A stretch of 64,000 nucleotides of DNA from a bacterium (lineage in GTDB: Bacteria; JAMCPX01): NCBI GenBank assembly GCA_021787665.1, contig JAJYLN010000012.1:1-64000 (forward strand), given 5' to 3'. The notes beneath the pieces are model-generated. The model was not told where the DNA came from. It worked only from the letters and a program-made list of their open reading frames with translations, and did no database searches. Made by a program: the position numbers and the translations under genes. Positions 60,547 through 64,000 of the stretch are shown in pieces (the first letter of the stretch is position 1; the number at the start of each line of letters is the position of its first letter).

Positions 60547-62985
60547 TCAGAACACCTCTATCCGATAGCTCGTCCCCGGATCCGAAGGCACACCCTGCAG
60601 CATAAAGATGCCTGTCGTGCCGATAAATCCCTTCACCTCCCACGCGCCGCCCGCGATCGTGCCGCACGCGACCGCGCCGGCGTCCTGCGTAACGCACGTC
60701 CCAAGCAACTGGCCATTCTGGTCGGTCAGCACAAGCCCGCTGCCGGGGTCCAGTCCGGACGACGACGAGGTGAGCGTGAACACGGATCCGTCGTACACCG
60801 AAAACCCGCCGTTCGCGCCCGGGTATACCCGTATCGTCTGGGCCGTTATGACCTCCGCAAGGGTCGTGACGGTCACCGTTGTCCCGGTTATCAAGGTGTC
60901 CGGCGCCTGCGTGAGCAGGGGAATGACCGCGCCCGCAGGGACGAACACCGGTATCGTGTCTATCGGTGCGCTCACGGTAACGCTCACGCCTCCTGCAACG
61001 GAAGGCCCGCCATCGAGCGGGTACCATGCGCCTGCCGGCAGGTACAGGGTCCTGCTGGCGGCGCCCTGCGTGATCACCGGTGCCACGAGCATATCGTCAC
61101 CGAACAGATACTCGTCGTCTATCAGCGCAGTCTTCGGATCGCGGTAATACCTGAGCCACAGGGCCTGCATGATCGGGGTCCCGAGATCGTGGGCCTGCAT
61201 CAGGTAGGTATAGATGTATGGAAACAGGTCTACGTGCAGGATTGCATATCGTTTGAACATCTGGATCGTGCCTGCATCCCTGTTCCAGTTCCAGTTCGTA
61301 TAGTACTCGAACCCGTTGTGCGTCCTCATGACCGGGGTGAAACAGCCGAACTCCGTCCACCGGAAGTAGAGCTCCTTCGTCGAAGGTATCACTCCGGCGA
61401 AGCCTGCTATGTCCGGCGTGAAGATAGGCACGCCTGACACGCCCATGTTCAGCGCGGCGATCACCGCAGTGGGGAACCCGAACTGGGAGTCGAAGTCCGT
61501 GTTCTGGTCCCCTGCCCAGACAACCGGCTGGTACGGCTGCGACCCGAGGTAGCCGGAGCGCATGAAGAATGCAAAGTCCCCGGAGGGTATGGCGGCAGAC
61601 ATGGTATCGTAGTTGAATCTCGCCCAGAGCACCGGGTACTCATTATGCAACAGGGTTGCCGGGCCGGCCTTCATAAAAGAATCGTAGGGGAGCCATTCGC
61701 CGAAGTCCGCCATCCATCCGCTGAACCCCAGCGTCGTTGCGCTCTGCATGAAGCCCTGCATCCATGCCGCTGCGGCCGGGTTGGTCAAATCGACCATGCT
61801 CTCGGGGCTTAAATGTGCACCGGTAAAGGTGTACGGCTGGCCCGCGCTGCCGGTTATAAGATAGCCGCCGGTCACGGCCGCGTCCCACTGGTCCTGGGAT
61901 TCGTCCACGAAACTGTTGAAGTACGCCAGTGCCTTGAGCCCCATCGTGCCGAGGGTCGCGTTGACGCCGGCCATGTCCGGGTAGAGCGAGAAGTCCGGGG
62001 TCCAGTGATAGGGCAGGTCGTATCCCCCGAGCATGGTGCTCCCGCCCACCCAGTCCTGATACCACAATGCCGACGAGGGCACGCCATCCGCCCGGAGCTG
62101 GTCCGCGGTGGTGGTCAGCGACAGGCTGCCACCCTCCACCGATATCCACGGGCCGATGACCCATGGATTGGACAGGGGCTGCCTGCCCACGATGCCGGTA
62201 AAGTCCTGGATTATATGGATAGGGTCCACGTCCGCAATCAGGACGATGTGCATATCCGTGTCCCAAAGCTCGATACGCGCCCGACTCGGATCAGAGGCGC
62301 AGAGGTCGAACCTGCTGTAGGCAGTCGAACTGATAAGGATGCCCGCAGGCCTATTGGTAAGCATGAACGGCTCCGGGAAATACGTGGGATGGAGGGCTGC
62401 CTGAATGGCCGATGGATTGGGAAGATCTTGCAGGAATCCGTGGTCCTGCGTCCATATCCCTACGACGTTGCCCTTCTGATCAAGGCTGTTGAACTGCTCG
62501 CCCAGGCCGTAGAAGTGGTCGCTGTCGCTACAGGAGAGATCCAGGACCGTCCTGTTTATGGCCTGACCGGGGGAGGTCGTGCCGGCCGGCGCAGTGACCG
62601 TGATACCGAGCATGTGGTCGTTTATCGGCGCAACGACCATGTACCCGTCCCCGGCCGGCGTAACTATTCGTACGACGATCCGGGCCGGGCCGGCATAGGT
62701 CACGTCGAACGCAGTGGGCTGAATCCATGCTGTCGTCTCGGTAATAGCAAAGGAACCGAACTGCTCCTTAACGGACGGCGTGCCGCTCCCGAAGACGATC
62801 GTGCCGTCCGGGGCGCCGGGCAGTATCGTCCGTCCGTACCTGTCCGTCACGGAAAGGTCGGTCCCACCGACCCGAACCCCGAAGGTGCCGAGCGTGTACG
62901 ACTGCGCACCGGACGGACCGCCGCAGCCCGCTGCTCCGGCAAACGCCACCAACGCTCCCAGGAGCCAATAGGATATCCTCTTCAT
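60547..62985 (-). CDS. Glycoside hydrolase family 31 lipoprotein
   Basis: 812 residues. Signal peptide with lipobox AGAAGC (Cys21). N-terminal beta domain about 30-260, catalytic TIM barrel about 270-600, C-terminal beta domains. The nucleophile is Asp427 in WMADFGE and the acid/base Asp493 in WAGDQNTD. These motifs resemble sulfoquinovosidase YihQ, but at the two positions I recall as Arg301 and Trp304 of YihQ this protein has Asp323 and Tyr326. It is therefore more likely an alpha-glucosidase or xylosidase with an altered pocket. Its start is preceded by GGGGGC. Confidence 0.88.
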   Translation of the reverse strand: MKRISYWLLGALVAFAGAAGCGGPSGAQSYTLGTFGVRVGGTDLSVTDRYGRTILPGAPDGTIVFGSGTPSVKEQFGSFAITETTAWIQPTAFDVTYAGPARIVVRIVTPAGDGYMVVAPINDHMLGITVTAPAGTTSPGQAINRTVLDLSCSDSDHFYGLGEQFNSLDQKGNVVGIWTQDHGFLQDLPNPSAIQAALHPTYFPEPFMLTNRPAGILISSTAYSRFDLCASDPSRARIELWDTDMHIVLIADVDPIHIIQDFTGIVGRQPLSNPWVIGPWISVEGGSLSLTTTADQLRADGVPSSALWYQDWVGGSTMLGGYDLPYHWTPDFSLYPDMAGVNATLGTMGLKALAYFNSFVDESQDQWDAAVTGGYLITGSAGQPYTFTGAHLSPESMVDLTNPAAAAWMQGFMQSATTLGFSGWMADFGEWLPYDSFMKAGPATLLHNEYPVLWARFNYDTMSAAIPSGDFAFFMRSGYLGSQPYQPVVWAGDQNTDFDSQFGFPTAVIAALNMGVSGVPIFTPDIAGFAGVIPSTKELYFRWTEFGCFTPVMRTHNGFEYYTNWNWNRDAGTIQMFKRYAILHVDLFPYIYTYLMQAHDLGTPIMQALWLRYYRDPKTALIDDEYLFGDDMLVAPVITQGAASRTLYLPAGAWYPLDGGPSVAGGVSVTVSAPIDTIPVFVPAGAVIPLLTQAPDTLITGTTVTVTTLAEVITAQTIRVYPGANGGFSVYDGSVFTLTSSSSGLDPGSGLVLTDQNGQLLGTCVTQDAGAVACGTIAGGAWEVKGFIGTTGIFMLQGVPSDPGTSYRIEVF

Positions 62986-62995
62986 GCCGCCCCCT

Positions 62996-64000
62996 TTACT
63001 CGTATATTTTCTCGTCCCCTCTGTCTGCCTCCGGCGCGTCTGCCTCCAGGTCCCTCAGAGTGGCCTTCTCGCCGAGTACCTCTCTGTAGTACTCGTGCTG
63101 GATGATGAGGTTCATGATCTCGCTCGTGCCGGTCCATATCATGGCCAGCCTCGCGTCCCTCAGGGCCCTCTCGACCGGGTAGATGTTCGTGTAGCCGATG
63201 CCCCCGAGGATCTGCATCACGTTGTTCGTGACCCTCCACGCCATCTCGGTCGCGTACCGCTTCGCCTCGGACACGAGCCGGCGGGTGGTGCCGGTGCTGC
63301 CGTACTCGTCCACCGAGCGTGCGGCAGCGTGAACGAGGGCGCTCGCTGCGTCCAGGTCCACGATGCCGTCAGCCACCTTGAAACTCACGCCCTGGAACGA
63401 CCGTATCTTCTGGCCGAACGCCCTGCGCCTGTCGGAGTATCTCGCCGCGATCTTGAGGAGCTCGCGCGCACCTCCCAGCGCGCCGGCCGCGGAGGTCATC
63501 CGCTCCGGGATCATCATCTGGTTGAATATGAGCCCGCCGGCCCCCTCTTCCCCGATCAGGTTTTCCGCCGGTACCCGGGTGTCCTTGAACAGGATCCTCC
63601 CGGCCCCGCCCCCGCGTGTCCCGAGGAGCCCGTACACGTGCTTCACCTCCACGCCCATGTCCCTTTCCACGACGAACACGCTGAGGGACATCTGCGGCTT
63701 CGCCTTCTCGTCGGTCTTCGCGTACACCAGGAACAGGTCCGCACCCTCGGCGCCGACCACGAATCTCTTCTGACCGTTCAGGACGTAGTGGTCACCTTCC
63801 TTCTTCGCCGTGGTCGTGGCGCCGAAGAAGTCCGAGCCGCCGCGCGGCTCGGTGAGCGCCTCGGCACAGAACATCTTCCCCTCGAGAAGCGGTTTGAGGT
63901 ATTTCTTCCGCTGACCGTCGCTGCCGAACACCTGAAGGGCCTCGCCCACGATGCTCACGAGCGAATACAGGCAGGCGAGGGACGTCCCGAGGACCCCCAC
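62996..64000 (-). CDS. Acyl-CoA dehydrogenase, C-terminal part (gene continues off the window)
   Basis: 334 residues of the 3' part; the 5' end is outside. [10 protein letters not shown] is the flavin/substrate signature, with [17 protein letters not shown] and [10 protein letters not shown] in the helical domains. At the end of the domain the motif reads IWTGTSEIM; the Glu that serves as base in short- and medium-chain enzymes (usually IYEGT) is Thr here. The base may sit elsewhere, as in isovaleryl-CoA-type enzymes. The GH31 gene starts 10 bases downstream. Confidence 0.9.
   Translation of the reverse strand: MGVLGTSLACLYSLVSIVGEALQVFGSDGQRKKYLKPLLEGKMFCAEALTEPRGGSDFFGATTTAKKEGDHYVLNGQKRFVVGAEGADLFLVYAKTDEKAKPQMSLSVFVVERDMGVEVKHVYGLLGTRGGGAGRILFKDTRVPAENLIGEEGAGGLIFNQMMIPERMTSAAGALGGARELLKIAARYSDRRRAFGQKIRSFQGVSFKVADGIVDLDAASALVHAAARSVDEYGSTGTTRRLVSEAKRYATEMAWRVTNNVMQILGGIGYTNIYPVERALRDARLAMIWTGTSEIMNLIIQHEYYREVLGEKATLRDLEADAPEADRGDEKIYE

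Noticed and set aside
1-64000. CRISPR arrays, rRNA genes, riboswitches and integrated phage
   Set aside because: No regularly spaced repeats, rRNA sequence, recognised aptamer fold or phage gene set was seen; an exhaustive search was not possible by eye.

Overview
The window is a dense, mostly housekeeping stretch of a GC-rich bacterial chromosome with frequent AGG (Arg) and ATA (Ile) codons. A complete type IV pilus machinery with an outer-membrane secretin (pilBTCSR, pilMNOPQ) and many lipoprotein signals show a diderm. ATP sulfurylase, a 13-haem c-type cytochrome, a DsrE-family protein, two futalosine-pathway menaquinone genes and the pilMNOPQ-aroCKB order point to an anaerobic or respiratory lineage of the Desulfobacterota (former Deltaproteobacteria) or Nitrospirota kind. 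This placement is inference; there is no rRNA gene to settle it.

Layout. 1-153: end of an insertion sequence. 178-7350 (+): promoter and pilB-pilT-pilC-pilS-pilR. 7434-9704 (+): a predicted outer-membrane beta-barrel and a 13-haem cytochrome, where many relatives carry the pilin gene. 9857-10462 (+): DksA-like protein. 10666-20275 (-): sat, ridA, relA/spoT, rpoZ, recJ, secDF, an HD phosphohydrolase and yajC. 20454-24429 (+): tyrosine recombinase, hslVU, argB. 24433-29138 (-): rlmB-like methyltransferase, a membrane-anchored KP-43-like subtilase, and an amidohydrolase resembling aminodeoxyfutalosine deaminase. 29200-31680: a decayed accessory island (Fic remnant, Fic-domain gene, IS3-family transposase fragment, gene stubs). 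31684-39954 (-): DUF1015, tsaC/sua5-type gene, purE, pth, rplY, prs, tRNA-Gln, spoVG, ispE, bactofilin, parB, parA. 40070-40997 (+): small release-factor-like protein and pncC/cinA. 40948-54459 (-): ogt, secA, rsmI, yraN, a lipoprotein, aroB-aroK-aroC, pilQPONM and a small HTH regulator. 54558-59783 (-): Ig-like lipoprotein, second sigma-54 response regulator, trpA, trpB, mqnD. 59882-64000: DUF559 remnant, DsrE-like protein, GH31 lipoprotein and the 3' part of an acyl-CoA dehydrogenase gene.

How it works together. The two pil clusters supply extension and retraction ATPases, platform, alignment complex, secretin and a two-component system, but no pilin gene lies in the window. The barrel and multihaem cytochrome immediately after pilR are the best candidate for something unusual here: an outer-membrane electron conduit genetically tied to the pilus locus. 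Other points of interest are the KP-43-like protease with an inserted beta-domain and C-terminal anchor, a possible frameshifted Fic gene, a tRNA embedded in a spoVG-prs gene series, and a GH31 lipoprotein with YihQ-like catalytic motifs but altered putative sulfonate-binding positions.
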